64,000 bases of DNA from Oribacterium sp. (GCA_004554245.1 SFND01000006.1:9455-73454); one strand, 5' to 3'; positions 1 to 8,654 are shown, numbered from the stretch's first letter. Notes: a model not told the origin generated them from the sequence alone. Numbers and translations: made by a program.

Positions 1-462
1 GAAGGCGTCCTCGCGCTGAAGGGAAAGCTGCTGCTTCGTGCAGCGACCAGTGCGGATGGGACATCCGGCTTTACGCATGGGCCGGTCACCGGCGTTCTCG
101 ACCTGACGGGTGGCGAGCTGCAGATCCCGACACGCAGTCGAAGTGTGCTTCTGTCGGAGCTGGTCGAGGAGGGCTCACACCCGATCGAGGAGATCCGCTG
201 GTATCGTGCCGTTGGTATGGAGGGCGCAGGAACGCCTGGAAGTCAGATGCAGTGGAGCAGCTTCGATGCAGCGAAGCTGCTGACACTACAGCGAAACATC
301 CCGCAGTATGTGCGCTATGAGCTCGTGGCAGAGGCCGGGGTGGTGCGTTCCCCTGTATATGAAATCACGCTGGCATCACAGGGGATTCAGGCGAAGGCGT
401 ACGATTATTTCGATGGGAAGGAAGTGAGTGCGGATATTTCCGTAAGCAAGGAGGCGATATGA
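1..462 (+). CDS. Secreted/surface protein of unknown function, 3' part only
   Basis: The reading frame is open from the first base, so the true start lies outside the window; a GTG at 145 is inside the gene and is not a credible start. About 153 residues are visible. The stretch WYRAVGMEGAG followed by YVRYELVAEAGVVRSPVYEI has the spacing of a bacterial Ig-like beta-sandwich (Trp in one sheet, Tyr-x-Leu-x-Ala near the end). The stop overlaps the next start as ATGA, so translation is probably coupled. The next two genes also overlap and encode exported proteins, which suggests an operon for a surface assembly. I do not recognise the family; the Ig-like assignment is inference. Confidence 0.6.
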   Translation, partial: EGVLALKGKLLLRAATSADGTSGFTHGPVTGVLDLTGGELQIPTRSRSVLLSELVEEGSHPIEEIRWYRAVGMEGAGTPGSQMQWSSFDAAKLLTLQRNIPQYVRYELVAEAGVVRSPVYEITLASQGIQAKAYDYFDGKEVSADISVSKEAI

Positions 463-1175
463 TCAGGTGCAGATGCAGCCACCGTGGAAAAGCGAACACA
501 CGCTTTTTCCGGGCACTGCTTGTCCTCAGCGTATGGGCACTGCTGGAGGGCAGTCTGTTACGCGCACTGGCGGCGGAGCAGGATGTGCTGTTCTGGCAGG
601 ATGTCGGGGATGTCGGTGCACCGTTTCAGCCGGCGGAGGTGCTTCCGCTGGGCGTGGAGGAGTGCTTCATCCCGGCGACAGGAGAGGTGCAGGCCATCAG
701 CTTCTCCTATCATGCGGCGAATCATCGCTATCAGCTCGATGGGCTCTGGAATGACCGGGGCATCACGAAGCATATACTGGAGGATAAAGGGATGTCACAG
801 GAGGACTACATCCGGCATTTCGGATTTCCGGCCGGACGAAGTGCAGGCGGATTGACGCTCACGGATCCGGTCAGCGGGATCCGCTACCTGTACCGGGCGG
901 GTGCCGGTGAGACTGCATTGACTGAGCCACGGGGATACAGCAGCTACCGCTGGCAGAAAAGCATCGACGGGGCGGGCTATGTGGATATCGGCACGGCGAG
1001 TGCAGCGCAGAACTGCTTCGAGCCGGAGGCGCTTCGATTCGGAACGACCTGCTATCGCTGTATCGCGACGGTGGCGGAGCAGGAGTGCATCCTGGGTGAG
1101 AATTATGCCGTGGTGTACTACCGTCTGCCGACGGCGCGCGGACTCAGGATCCGGGAGGTGAGCCATGGAAGCTAG
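459..1175 (+). CDS. Secreted protein of unknown function with Ig-like C-terminal part
   Basis: 238 residues. The N-terminus is basic (KANTRFFRA), followed by a hydrophobic stretch ending in LRALAAEQ, a good Sec signal peptide with an AxA-type cleavage site near residue 39. The C-terminal half has SYRWQKSIDG and FGTTCYRCIATV, spaced like the two core strands of an Ig-like domain. Start ATG overlaps the previous stop (ATGA) and the end overlaps the next gene by 11 bp, so the three genes form one tightly packed unit. No catalytic motif is seen and no named family is recognised. Confidence 0.6.
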   Translation: MIRCRCSHRGKANTRFFRALLVLSVWALLEGSLLRALAAEQDVLFWQDVGDVGAPFQPAEVLPLGVEECFIPATGEVQAISFSYHAANHRYQLDGLWNDRGITKHILEDKGMSQEDYIRHFGFPAGRSAGGLTLTDPVSGIRYLYRAGAGETALTEPRGYSSYRWQKSIDGAGYVDIGTASAAQNCFEPEALRFGTTCYRCIATVAEQECILGENYAVVYYRLPTARGLRIREVSHGS

Positions 1176-2415
1176 AGCGCTGCGGCTGCCGATGCTGTCG
1201 ATCGCACTGTCACTCAGCGTCAGCTTCTGCGCGCGGGCAGACATCTGCTTCGATACGATGTCCGGTGGACAGAGCCGTGCCTACATCGTTCATATGGATG
1301 CGGATGACAATACCGTCGAAGTGGAAATCACAGGAAATGTTCAAGTGAAGAGTCTGCGACCGGCGGGCGAGAGCGCTGCGTCGGGTATCCCCCGGGATAA
1401 GCTGCTGATCCGTATCCCGGAAATCAAGCTTAACTTCGCGGAGAATCCACATGCGGAATATCATGATTTTTTTGAAACCATGGAGGAGGCCATCGGTCTA
1501 TCTGGTCAGCACGATGGTTTTCTGAATACGAAGATCCAGCGGGCGGGCTCGAGTATCCGCATCGATTCGGAGGAGTATACGGATTACAGCACGAGTGGAA
1601 GCTTCGAGACGGTCTTCATCAATAACCGGGAGTTTCGAATCGAGGACGAAAAGAACTGTCAGCCGATCCGCTTCATCGTGCCGGATCCGCCGGAAATCTA
1701 TCTGTATTATAAGCAGGAAGAGGCGCTGGGAGAGCAGTATATCTTCAGCGGGCTGCCGGACGAGTTTCTGCTTCATGATATCTACCTCGGGGCCTATGCC
1801 GTACACCGGGACCATCCCGAACGAAGGGAGCAGATGATGGAGCGCCTACTTCGACTGCGCTACCAGGATCTCTACTATCAGATCCGCTATGCACTGCATG
1901 ACCCGACAGAGGAAGCCGCAGTGCCGTCGGCGGGGAGCACCTCGTATCAGACGCTGACAGAGAACCTCACGTATCTGTCACTGCCGGAGCTCCGGGAAAG
2001 CACTTCATCCGGGCGCAGAAGCGGGCGGGCATCCGCCGGGGCGACAGCAGAACGCTATGCCTTCGTCGGATGGAAGCTGACAGAGCTCGGTGTAGGGGCG
2101 GAGCTGAACGGACCATGTCGATCGGAAGAAAGCGGACTTCCTAAGACGAAACGAAAAGAAAGCCCGATGATGTCCTTTCTAGGCGGAAAAGCGGCAGCGA
2201 TGAGCGCGCAGCTGTACGAAGATATCTGTGCCGAGGAGGTGATGGCGGGAGCTGCGATGATGACGATCGAGGCACAGGAGACGAATGCGTCGCAGGAAAC
2301 GGATGTGTTACAGAAAACACCAGAAGAAGGAGGTGAGGAAGAAATGCTGCCCGATGAAACGGCCATCGCAGCGTGCCCGGATGCTGAGAAAATCGCCACC
2401 CCGAGCACACTTTAG
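1165..2415 (+). CDS. Secreted protein of unknown function, 416 aa
   Basis: Starts 11 bp inside the preceding gene. Residues 1-26 form a signal peptide (hydrophobic core ending CARADI). The body is rich in acidic and aromatic residues without a recognised domain; the last about 80 residues are low-complexity and very acidic (EEGGEEEMLPDE), with a Thr/Glu-rich stretch. No LPXTG sorting signal or C-terminal membrane helix is seen, so it is probably released or held by partners. It is the last gene of the left-edge operon. Function unknown. Confidence 0.6.
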   Translation: MEARALRLPMLSIALSLSVSFCARADICFDTMSGGQSRAYIVHMDADDNTVEVEITGNVQVKSLRPAGESAASGIPRDKLLIRIPEIKLNFAENPHAEYHDFFETMEEAIGLSGQHDGFLNTKIQRAGSSIRIDSEEYTDYSTSGSFETVFINNREFRIEDEKNCQPIRFIVPDPPEIYLYYKQEEALGEQYIFSGLPDEFLLHDIYLGAYAVHRDHPERREQMMERLLRLRYQDLYYQIRYALHDPTEEAAVPSAGSTSYQTLTENLTYLSLPELRESTSSGRRSGRASAGATAERYAFVGWKLTELGVGAELNGPCRSEESGLPKTKRKESPMMSFLGGKAAAMSAQLYEDICAEEVMAGAAMMTIEAQETNASQETDVLQKTPEEGGEEEMLPDETAIAACPDAEKIATPSTL

Positions 2416-2446
2416 AAAAAGTTAAGTTTTTATTTCGGGGAGGGAA

Positions 2447-2484
2447 TGTATATACTGTAAGCGATTACTATGAAAAACAGGAGG
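2447..2484 (+). promoter_or_regulatory. Probable promoter -10 and strong RBS for the DUF2156 gene
   Basis: A TATACT hexamer lies at 2451-2456 with a weak AT-rich -35 region about 17 bp upstream (TTTTAT). AGGAGG at 2479-2484 precedes the ATG at 2489. The 73-bp gap is the first break after the three overlapping upstream genes. Confidence 0.4.
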
Positions 2485-2488
2485 TTTT

Positions 2489-3487
2489 ATGGATATACAT
2501 TTTAACAGGGCGAATCCGAAGGAGGCAGCGCGTATGGCCCCATTTTACGCGATGCGTCCGAATAAGACCTGTGACAGCGGTGTGCTGGATACATTTTTAT
2601 GGAGCGAGTACTATGATGTAAAGACGGCCATCGTCGATGAGAGGGCGGTACTCGTACAGATGAAAAACGGCGATGAGTACTTCTCCGCGATGCCATACTG
2701 CAGCGAGACGGATCTGCCATACTACTTCGATCTCCTTCGTCAGTACTTTAATGAGGTGCTGAAGAAGCCGCTGAAGATCTATCTCGCAGATGAAGAGGCT
2801 GTGCAGCTCCTGAAGCTCGAGGAGGATCCGCACTTCCTCGTAAAGGAGGAGCGCGATCTCCGGGACTATCTCTACGATGGAGAGGAGCTCCGGACGCTGC
2901 CGGGAAAGAAGTTTCACAAGAAAAAGAATCTCGTGAACAAGTTCTGCCGGGAATATGAAGGACGCTGGGAATATCGTACACTTCATGCCGAAGATAAGCT
3001 GACGATCTGGGGATTTCTCGATCAGTGGTATGCGAAACACTCCGGGGATGAGGAAGCCGAAGCATCACTGGAGTACGAGGTGAAGGGAATTCACCAGGTG
3101 CTTCAATCGGAGTTCTCTCTCCCGGACTACCACATCGGTGGCATCTTCATCGATGGAAAGCTGGAGGCCTTTTCCATGGGCGCCTTAAACCCTCGTGAGA
3201 ATATGGCCTGCATCAGTGTCGAGAAGGGCAATGCAGACATTCCGGGCATCTATCAGATCATCAATCAGCAGTTTCTCATCCATGAATTTCCGGAGGCTGC
3301 GCTCGTCAACCGGGAGGACGATCTGGGACTCGAAGGACTGCGGCGCGCGAAGGAAAGCTACAATCCGTGCGGATATGCACGGAAATACATGCTCCTCCAG
3401 ACGGATTTCACTGGCTGGCAGGCGGAAATCACCGACCGGTATGAGGCGGAGATCGATCAGTACGAACATACCGCATCCGAAGGATGA
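2489..3487 (+). CDS. DUF2156 (phosphatidylglycerol lysyltransferase C-terminal-like) protein
   Basis: 332 residues, cytosolic, with no membrane segments. The layout matches stand-alone DUF2156 proteins, which carry two GNAT-like folds related to the catalytic half of MprF. Visible signatures are LPGKKFHKKKNLVNKF (the usual G.K...KRN.I..F block), YHIGGIFIDGKLEAFSMG in the acyl-acceptor core, and a C-terminal NREDDLGLEGLRRAKESYNP matching the conserved N-x-E-D-x-G-x-x-G-L-R-x-x-K-x-S block. The biochemical substrate of stand-alone members is not established. It is followed by a second acetyltransferase-like gene, so a small acyl/aminoacyl transferase operon is plausible. Family assignment is confident, function is not. 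Confidence 0.85.
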   Translation: MDIHFNRANPKEAARMAPFYAMRPNKTCDSGVLDTFLWSEYYDVKTAIVDERAVLVQMKNGDEYFSAMPYCSETDLPYYFDLLRQYFNEVLKKPLKIYLADEEAVQLLKLEEDPHFLVKEERDLRDYLYDGEELRTLPGKKFHKKKNLVNKFCREYEGRWEYRTLHAEDKLTIWGFLDQWYAKHSGDEEAEASLEYEVKGIHQVLQSEFSLPDYHIGGIFIDGKLEAFSMGALNPRENMACISVEKGNADIPGIYQIINQQFLIHEFPEAALVNREDDLGLEGLRRAKESYNPCGYARKYMLLQTDFTGWQAEITDRYEAEIDQYEHTASEG

Positions 3488-3593
3488 GTACGAGGGACGG
3501 CAGTTTCGGTGTTGCTCCGTGCAGTGCATGGATGCACATCGATACAGCAGAACCAGACAGCGATGCAGAGCATCAGAAAAGAGCAGACATCGT

Positions 3594-4274
3594 ATGACAG
3601 AAATCAGAGTGTTACGAACACGCGAAGAAAAAGCAGGGACACGCGCACTGTATGAGCGGGTATTTCCGGAGGACAGTGCACGCTTTCTCGACTGGTACTA
3701 TCAGGATCGCTGCAGCGACAGCATCATCCTTGCGATGTGGAAGGATGGACAGCTGGTCGCGATGGCGCATCTGAATCCATTTGTGATGCGTACAAAAAAA
3801 GGCACGCGAGCCCGTGTATACTATATCTATGCGGTGGCGACAGCACCGGAGGCACGCCATCAGGGCTGTATGGCAGCACTTCTTCGCCGCAGCTTCCAGC
3901 TGATGGAGGAAGCGCATATCCCGTTCTGCTTCCTCCTCCCCGTCGATGAAGCCATCTATCAGCCCTTCGACTTCCATACAGTATGTGACTTTCAGACCAC
4001 GAAGGCCACGGACTATGCGGCGGTGCAGCAGGCGTATGACGTATATATAGAAGAAAACGAAGATTATGTACGTCGTGTGCAGGCGCAGCAGGCGATGGCG
4101 GCGGAGGCAGATGAACTGTCCGATTCCGGGCTTCCGGCGCACCCGGTCATCATGGCGAGGATCCTCTCGCTGCCGGATTTCCTTTCGTTCAGTGGTCTCC
4201 CGGAGGAGACCGACCGGGCGCAGGCGATCCACTGGCTTCGGCAGCAGCGGATCTATATCGCAGAAGCTGTATAA
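3594..4274 (+). CDS. GNAT family N-acetyltransferase (Eis-like N-terminal domain)
   Basis: About 226 residues if started at the ATG at 3594; the frame is open further upstream to 3195, but that part overlaps the preceding gene and reads like out-of-frame translation. The acetyl-CoA motif is visible as YYIYAVATAPEARHQGCMAAL (V-x-x-x-P-x-x-R-x-x-G), followed by a helix and IPFCFLLPVDEAIYQPFDF, the beta-5 to alpha-4 region typical of Eis-like acetyltransferases. The acceptor substrate is unknown. The RBS is poor at the chosen start. It lies 106 bp after the DUF2156 gene and 117 bp before DUF951 in the same direction. Confidence 0.75.
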   Translation: MTEIRVLRTREEKAGTRALYERVFPEDSARFLDWYYQDRCSDSIILAMWKDGQLVAMAHLNPFVMRTKKGTRARVYYIYAVATAPEARHQGCMAALLRRSFQLMEEAHIPFCFLLPVDEAIYQPFDFHTVCDFQTTKATDYAAVQQAYDVYIEENEDYVRRVQAQQAMAAEADELSDSGLPAHPVIMARILSLPDFLSFSGLPEETDRAQAIHWLRQQRIYIAEAV

Positions 4275-4391
4275 AAGTATGCAGTGGAACGATTTTATCG
4301 TAAGATCGGATGATCCACGACGGGCATAAGCGATGATCGGATGGTACACTGTCTGATCGGATCGTTGAACGTGGCATAGAAAGAGGTGTGT

Positions 4392-4577
4392 ATGACAGAA
4401 ATCCATGTCGGAGATATCATCAGTGCGAAAAAAAAGCATCCCTGCGGATCAGATGACTGGATCGTCCTCCGTGTGGGGGCCGATATCCGTCTTCGCTGTG
4501 CGGGATGTGGGCATCTTCTGATGCTTCCGAGGGCGAAGGTGGACGGGATGATCCGGCACATCCGTACGCCGGAATGA
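4392..4577 (+). CDS. DUF951 family small protein
   Basis: 61 residues from ATG 4392; a GTG at 4386 would add two residues but leaves no room for the AGAGG at 4382-4386. The sequence follows the DUF951 pattern: HVGDIISAKKKHPCGSDDW, then VGADIRLRCAGCGHLLMLPR. This pattern includes the HPCG and C-x-x-C pairs that suggest a small metal-binding or treble-clef-like fold. The role is unknown; in many Firmicutes it sits beside rpsF or MscS-like genes, as here, where rpsF follows 223 bp downstream. Confidence 0.8.
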   Translation: MTEIHVGDIISAKKKHPCGSDDWIVLRVGADIRLRCAGCGHLLMLPRAKVDGMIRHIRTPE

Positions 4578-4698
4578 AGCGGCAGATGATAGATGATACT
4601 GTATAAAAGGATAGAATCATCTATCGGAGGACGTGCAGAAGCAGAAAAAAGCACGGAAAATCCGAAAAAAATAAGTTGCAAATTTCAATCAAAATAGC

Positions 4699-4727
4699 TT
4701 GCAAACAACTTTGTTTTCTGTTAAGAT
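4699..4727 (+). promoter_or_regulatory. Promoter of rpsF-ssb-rpsR
   Basis: TTGCAA (4699-4704), a 17-bp spacer and TAAGAT (4722-4727), about 75 bp upstream of rpsF. The surrounding DNA is AT-rich compared with the coding regions. Confidence 0.7.
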
Positions 4728-4754
4728 GCAATATCGTATGACTAAATTCCTTGT

Positions 4755-4772
4755 TTCCGCCCAGGAGCGGAA
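4755..4772 (+). promoter_or_regulatory. rpsF leader hairpin, candidate S6:S18 autoregulatory site
   Basis: TTCCGC and GCGGAA form a perfect 6-bp stem around the loop CCAGGA in the untranslated leader, 13 bp before the AGGAGG of rpsF (4786-4791). Bacterial rpsF leaders often carry a CCG-containing structure bound by the S6:S18 complex; this stem carries CCG and fits in position. Identity as that motif is inference. Confidence 0.45.
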
Positions 4773-4800
4773 GCCAGAGACCAAAAGGAGGTAAAAGCAG

Positions 4801-5145
4801 ATGAACAAATATGAGTTATGTGTTGTTCTGAGTGCGAAGCTCGAAGATGATGAAAGAGCAGCTGCAATCGAGAAGATTAAGGAGTATGTTACTCGTTTCG
4901 GTGGCGCTGTCGGAGAGAACATCCAGGAGTGGGGCAAGAAGAGACTTGCATATGAGATTCAGCATATGAAGGAAGGCTTCTACTATTTTATCCCATTCAC
5001 AGGTGATTCCGAGACTCCGAACGAGCTCGAGAGCCAGCTTCGTATTATGGAACCAGTTATCAGATATCTTGTTGTTAAGCCAGAAGCTGAGACTGAAGCA
5101 CCAGTAGCTGAGGAAGCTGCTCCTGCAGAAGAGAAAGCTGAATAA
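4801..5145 (+). CDS. rpsF: 30S ribosomal protein S6
   Basis: 114 residues, starting MNKYELCVVLSAKLEDDE and containing the S6 core GAVGENIQEWGKKRLAYEIQ and GFYYFIPF. The C-terminus has a Glu/Ala-rich tail (after residue 95), common in S6. It binds 16S rRNA as a heterodimer with S18, which is encoded two genes downstream. A strong AGGAGG precedes the start. First gene of the conserved rpsF-ssb-rpsR operon. Confidence 0.97.
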   Translation: MNKYELCVVLSAKLEDDERAAAIEKIKEYVTRFGGAVGENIQEWGKKRLAYEIQHMKEGFYYFIPFTGDSETPNELESQLRIMEPVIRYLVVKPEAETEAPVAEEAAPAEEKAE

Positions 5146-5168
5146 GCAAGCGGAAAGCGAGAAAAACA

Positions 5169-5654
5169 ATGAACAAAGTTATCCTCATGGGTAGATTAAC
5201 CAGAGATCCGGATATCAGATACGCACAGAGTGAGAGCCAGATGGCGATCGCAAGATATACGCTTGCAGTGGATCGTCGTATGCGCCGCTCACAGGATGGC
5301 GCCAGCCAGGATCAGCAGACCGCAGACTTTATCGGATGCGTAGCATTCGGACGTTCTGCAGAGTTCGCTGAGAAGTACCTGCGTCAAGGCACCAAAATCG
5401 TGGTTGAGGGTAGAATCCAGACCGGAAGCTACACGAACAAGGAAGGCCAGAAGGTCTACACCACGGATGTCGTCGTAGAGAATCAGGAGTTTGCAGAGAG
5501 CAAGAACGCATCGGCTGGAAATGGCGGAAACTATTCCGCAAACCGCAGCTATGGACAGCAGTCACATGGCGGCCAGCAGAGCAGTGCTGCGATCGGTGAT
5601 GGTTTTATGAATATACCTGATGGGGTAGAGGACGAGGGTCTCCCATTTAATTAA
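5169..5654 (+). CDS. ssb: Single-stranded DNA-binding protein
   Basis: 161 residues. The N-terminal OB fold is typical: MNKVILMGRLTRDPDIRY, FIGCVAFGRSAEFAEKYLRQG and VVEGRIQTGSYTNKEGQKV. After residue 110 comes a Gly/Ser/Gln-rich disordered linker, ending in the acidic hydrophobic tip EDEGLPFN that recruits replication and repair partners. It covers single-stranded DNA during replication. It sits between the two ribosomal genes as in most Firmicutes and lies 23 bp after rpsF. Confidence 0.97.
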   Translation: MNKVILMGRLTRDPDIRYAQSESQMAIARYTLAVDRRMRRSQDGASQDQQTADFIGCVAFGRSAEFAEKYLRQGTKIVVEGRIQTGSYTNKEGQKVYTTDVVVENQEFAESKNASAGNGGNYSANRSYGQQSHGGQQSSAAIGDGFMNIPDGVEDEGLPFN

Positions 5655-5697
5655 GGTGAGGACATGCCCTTGTGACATTTTACAAGGAGGATTAACC

Positions 5698-5961
5698 ATG
5701 GCATTTCAGAAGTCAGATAAGCCAGCTAGACCTAGAAGAGCCGGCGGCTTCCGCAGCAGACGTAAGGTTTGCGTATTCTGCAGCGAGAAGGCTAAGCCTA
5801 TCGATTATAAGGACGTTGCTACATTAAGAAAGTACATCTCTGAGAGAGGTAAGATTCTTCCTAGAAGAATCACTGGAACCTGCGCTAAGCACCAGAGAGC
5901 GATCACCCTTGCAGTTAAGAGAGCAAGACACGTAGCACTTCTTCCATACCAGGTAGATTAA
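5698..5961 (+). CDS. rpsR: 30S ribosomal protein S18
   Basis: 87 residues from the ATG at 5698, which has AAGGAGG at 5683-5690; an upstream in-frame extension to 5656 lacks an RBS. Core signatures are KVCVFC, PIDYKDVATLRKYISERGKI and PRRITGTCAKHQRAITLAVKRARH. It partners with S6 in the platform of the 30S subunit. Last gene of the operon, followed by a strong terminator. Confidence 0.97.
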   Translation: MAFQKSDKPARPRRAGGFRSRRKVCVFCSEKAKPIDYKDVATLRKYISERGKILPRRITGTCAKHQRAITLAVKRARHVALLPYQVD

Positions 5962-5988
5962 TTTCAGCCTGACTGAAAAGAAGACGAG

Positions 5989-6020
5989 GCTGTACCGGAG
6001 TTTTCCGGTACAGCTTTTTT
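5989..6020 (+). terminator. Terminator of rpsF-ssb-rpsR
   Basis: GCTGTACCGG and CCGGTACAGC form a perfect 10-bp stem with a 6-nt loop, followed by six T. Confidence 0.92.
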
Positions 6021-6034
6021 CGTATACCGGTTTA

Positions 6035-6043
6035 TGCTATAAT
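6035..6043 (+). promoter_or_regulatory. Extended -10 promoter for the gdpP-like/rplI/dnaB group
   Basis: TG-C-TATAAT at 6035-6043, 40 bp upstream of the first start, with no good -35. The same TGC-TATAAT arrangement is found before several other genes here (47950, 52158, 52993). Confidence 0.6.
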
Positions 6044-6082
6044 CGTATTCGAATTGCTATGCCTTCGTTTCAGGGAGAGCTT

Positions 6083-8119
6083 ATGATGAAGAAAAAAACA
6101 CAAAGTGTCATCGATATATATCTGGCCTGGCCAATTGTTATCATCGCCATCCTGCTGCTCGGCGATATCGTTCTCTGGCTGACGGAACCGCGTGGCGCAT
6201 TGATCCTGCTGCCCTTTATTCTCATCGCCACTGCTTTTGCGCTGCTGCTGTACTTTACACGTCAGTCGAAGCTGCAGGGCGCACTGCAGGCTTACGCGAT
6301 CGGCGCCTGTGAGGTGCATACGACCATCTTCGATGAGATGCCGACGCCATACTGTATGGTCGATGAGCGTGGCAATGTCCTGTGGGCGAACCGCAGCTTT
6401 CGTGAAATCGCCGGGAATCGTCCGGATGCCCGGAATATCCTGCAGATGTTTCCGAATATCCATAAGGAGATGCTGGAGGAGGATGACGTTATCCTGGAGA
6501 TCCACTCGGATTATCAGGATCGAAAATATCTCGTCGATCTGATGAGGACAGCGGTTACGACAGAGGATGGCAGTGCGCCATCGCTGTATGCGCCGGATCA
6601 GAAAACCATCGCGGTTTACCTTCGGGATGAAACGGAAGAAACGGTACTTCGGACGCAGCTCAATCAGGAGCATATCGTCATCGGTCTCGTTTACATCGAT
6701 AACTACGATGAGGTCCGCGAACAGATCGAGGAGGTTCGACGTTCACTGCTGACAGCGCTGATCGATCGAAAGATCAGCCACTATATCTCGTCGGTGAATG
6801 GACTGATCTATAAACTGGAGAAGGATAAATATGTTTTTATCCTGAAGGAGCAGTATTTCGATCGTATGCTTCAGGATCGCTTCTCGATTCTCGAAGAGGT
6901 GAAAAATGTAAACATCGGCAATGAAATGGCCGTCACACTGAGTATCGGTATCGGTTATGGTGCCGACTCCTATCAGAAGAACTATGAGTATGCACATACC
7001 TCCATCGATATGGCACTCGGTCGTGGTGGCGATCAGGCGGTCGTGAAGTCAAACGAAAATCTGACCTACTTCGGTGGGAAGACGCAGACGCAGGAGAAGG
7101 CAACCCGCGTGAAGGCGCGTGTGAAGGCACAGGCCTTCCAAGAGCTCCTAGAAACACGGGACCGCGTGCTCGTCATGGGCCATGCGAACAGCGATGTGGA
7201 CTGCCTCGGTGCGTCCGCCGGTGTATATCGGATGGTGACGGAACTCGGAAAGCGATGCTACATCGTCGAAAATACGGTGACGGCACCGATTCTGCCGCTG
7301 AAGGAGCGCTTCCTGCAGAGCGCTGACTATCCGGAGGATATGTTCATCACCGGTGCGCAGGCGCTGCAGATGGTGGATAACAGTACCGTGCTCGTGGTGG
7401 TCGACTGTAACCGTCCATCCATCATCGACGAACCGGAGCTGCTCCGGGCATGTAAGACGATCGTGGTCTTCGATCACCATCGTCAGAGCAGTGAGACGAT
7501 TCAGGGCGCGGTGCTCAGTTACTGTGAGCCGTATGCGTCGAGTGCCTGCGAGATGATCGCCGAGATGATGCAGTACATCGCCGACGGAATCAAGGTCAAG
7601 GGGCCGGAGGCAGATGCGATGTATGGCGGTATCGTCATCGATTCACAGGAGTTTACGGTGCAGACCGGCGTACGAACCTTCGAGGCGGCGGCCTATCTCC
7701 GCCGCTGTGGTGCAGATATCACACGTATCCGGAAAATCTTCCGTGAGAACTTCAAGGATTATCAGGCGAAGGCAGCGGCCATCTCCAGTGCGGAGATCTA
7801 CCGCGACGCGTACGCCTTCAGTACGATCGAACCGAAGGGACTCGAGAGTCCGACGGTCGTGTGTGCGCAGGCTGCGAATGAGCTGCTGAACATTCGCGGA
7901 ATCAAGGCCAGCATCGTACTGACACTGTATAATGATATCATCTATGTATCTGCACGCTCCATCGATGAGATGAATGTACAGGTACTGATGGAAAAGCTCG
8001 GCGGCGGCGGACATCGCACGATCGCCGGGGCGCAGCTTCGCGAGGGCAGCTTGCCAGAGGCGATCGCCACGATCAAGCAGGCCATCGACGAGATGATTAA
8101 GGAAGGAGAGGCTTCATAA
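6083..8119 (+). CDS. gdpP: Cyclic-di-AMP phosphodiesterase, GdpP-like
   Basis: 678 residues from ATG 6083 (RBS-like AGGGAGAG at 6072-6079; an ATG at 6059 has none and a second ATG directly follows). Order: two N-terminal membrane helices (about 10-60), a PAS-like domain, a degenerate GGDEF domain, then a DHH domain with GHANSDVDCLG near residue 367, DCNRPS, and FDHHRQ near 463, and a DHHA1 domain with GGGGH near 641. In the family the DHH/DHHA1 module hydrolyses c-di-AMP to pApA and the GGDEF part is non-canonical, as here. c-di-AMP controls potassium and cell-wall homeostasis. The stop overlaps the rplI start (TAATG), matching the common gdpP-rplI-dnaB order. Confidence 0.92.
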   Translation: MMKKKTQSVIDIYLAWPIVIIAILLLGDIVLWLTEPRGALILLPFILIATAFALLLYFTRQSKLQGALQAYAIGACEVHTTIFDEMPTPYCMVDERGNVLWANRSFREIAGNRPDARNILQMFPNIHKEMLEEDDVILEIHSDYQDRKYLVDLMRTAVTTEDGSAPSLYAPDQKTIAVYLRDETEETVLRTQLNQEHIVIGLVYIDNYDEVREQIEEVRRSLLTALIDRKISHYISSVNGLIYKLEKDKYVFILKEQYFDRMLQDRFSILEEVKNVNIGNEMAVTLSIGIGYGADSYQKNYEYAHTSIDMALGRGGDQAVVKSNENLTYFGGKTQTQEKATRVKARVKAQAFQELLETRDRVLVMGHANSDVDCLGASAGVYRMVTELGKRCYIVENTVTAPILPLKERFLQSADYPEDMFITGAQALQMVDNSTVLVVVDCNRPSIIDEPELLRACKTIVVFDHHRQSSETIQGAVLSYCEPYASSACEMIAEMMQYIADGIKVKGPEADAMYGGIVIDSQEFTVQTGVRTFEAAAYLRRCGADITRIRKIFRENFKDYQAKAAAISSAEIYRDAYAFSTIEPKGLESPTVVCAQAANELLNIRGIKASIVLTLYNDIIYVSARSIDEMNVQVLMEKLGGGGHRTIAGAQLREGSLPEAIATIKQAIDEMIKEGEAS

Positions 8120-8565
8120 TGAAGGTTATTTTATTAAAGGATGTAAAGTCACTGGGTAAAAAGGGTGAAATCGTAGAGGTATCCGAGGGCTACGGACGGA
8201 ACTTTATTCTTCCGTCGAAGACAGGTGTCCTCGCAGATAATAAGAATCTGAACACACTGAAGCTTCAGAAGCAGAACGATGCGAAGATCGCAGCCGAGAA
8301 GCTTCAGGAGGCACAGGAGCTGAAGGAGAAGATCGAGGCGGTAAAGGTTACGATCCCGATCAAGTCCAGTAAGGACGGTCGGACCTTCGGTTCTGTTTCC
8401 ACGAAGGAAGTACAGGAAGCGCTGAAGAAGCAGGCCGGCATCGAGGTCGATAAGAAGAAGCTTTCCTGCGATGTACCGATGAAGAATCTGGGCGGTTATC
8501 GTGTAAACGTCAAGCTTCATAAGGATGTCACGGCGATTCTTCAAGTTTCTGTGATCAGCGAATAA
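8119..8565 (+). CDS. rplI: 50S ribosomal protein L9
   Basis: 148 residues. The N-terminal rRNA-binding domain reads MKVILLKDVKSLGKKGEIVEV and GYGRNFILP. A long charged connecting helix follows, then a C-terminal domain with DGRTFGSVSTKEVQEAL. It overlaps the preceding stop by one base, so translation is probably coupled. Length and domains are typical. Confidence 0.97.
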   Translation: MKVILLKDVKSLGKKGEIVEVSEGYGRNFILPSKTGVLADNKNLNTLKLQKQNDAKIAAEKLQEAQELKEKIEAVKVTIPIKSSKDGRTFGSVSTKEVQEALKKQAGIEVDKKKLSCDVPMKNLGGYRVNVKLHKDVTAILQVSVISE

Positions 8566-8584
8566 GCGTGACATATCCCATATC

Positions 8585-8616
8585 GATGTTCTGCAGGGAG
8601 CTCCTGCAGGAACATC
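8585..8616 (+). other. Intercistronic hairpin between rplI and dnaB
   Basis: GATGTTCTGCAGG pairs with CCTGCAGGAACATC with one bulged base around a GAGCT loop. No T-run follows, so it is more likely an RNA processing or stability element than a terminator. Confidence 0.4.
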
Positions 8617-8654
8617 CGATACGCTAGTTTCACACAGTATCACACAGGAGTAGT

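Noticed and set aside
3195..3593. N-terminal extension of the GNAT gene
   Set aside because: It overlaps the DUF2156 gene, is Arg/Ser-rich like out-of-frame sequence, and the GNAT fold starts at ATG 3594.
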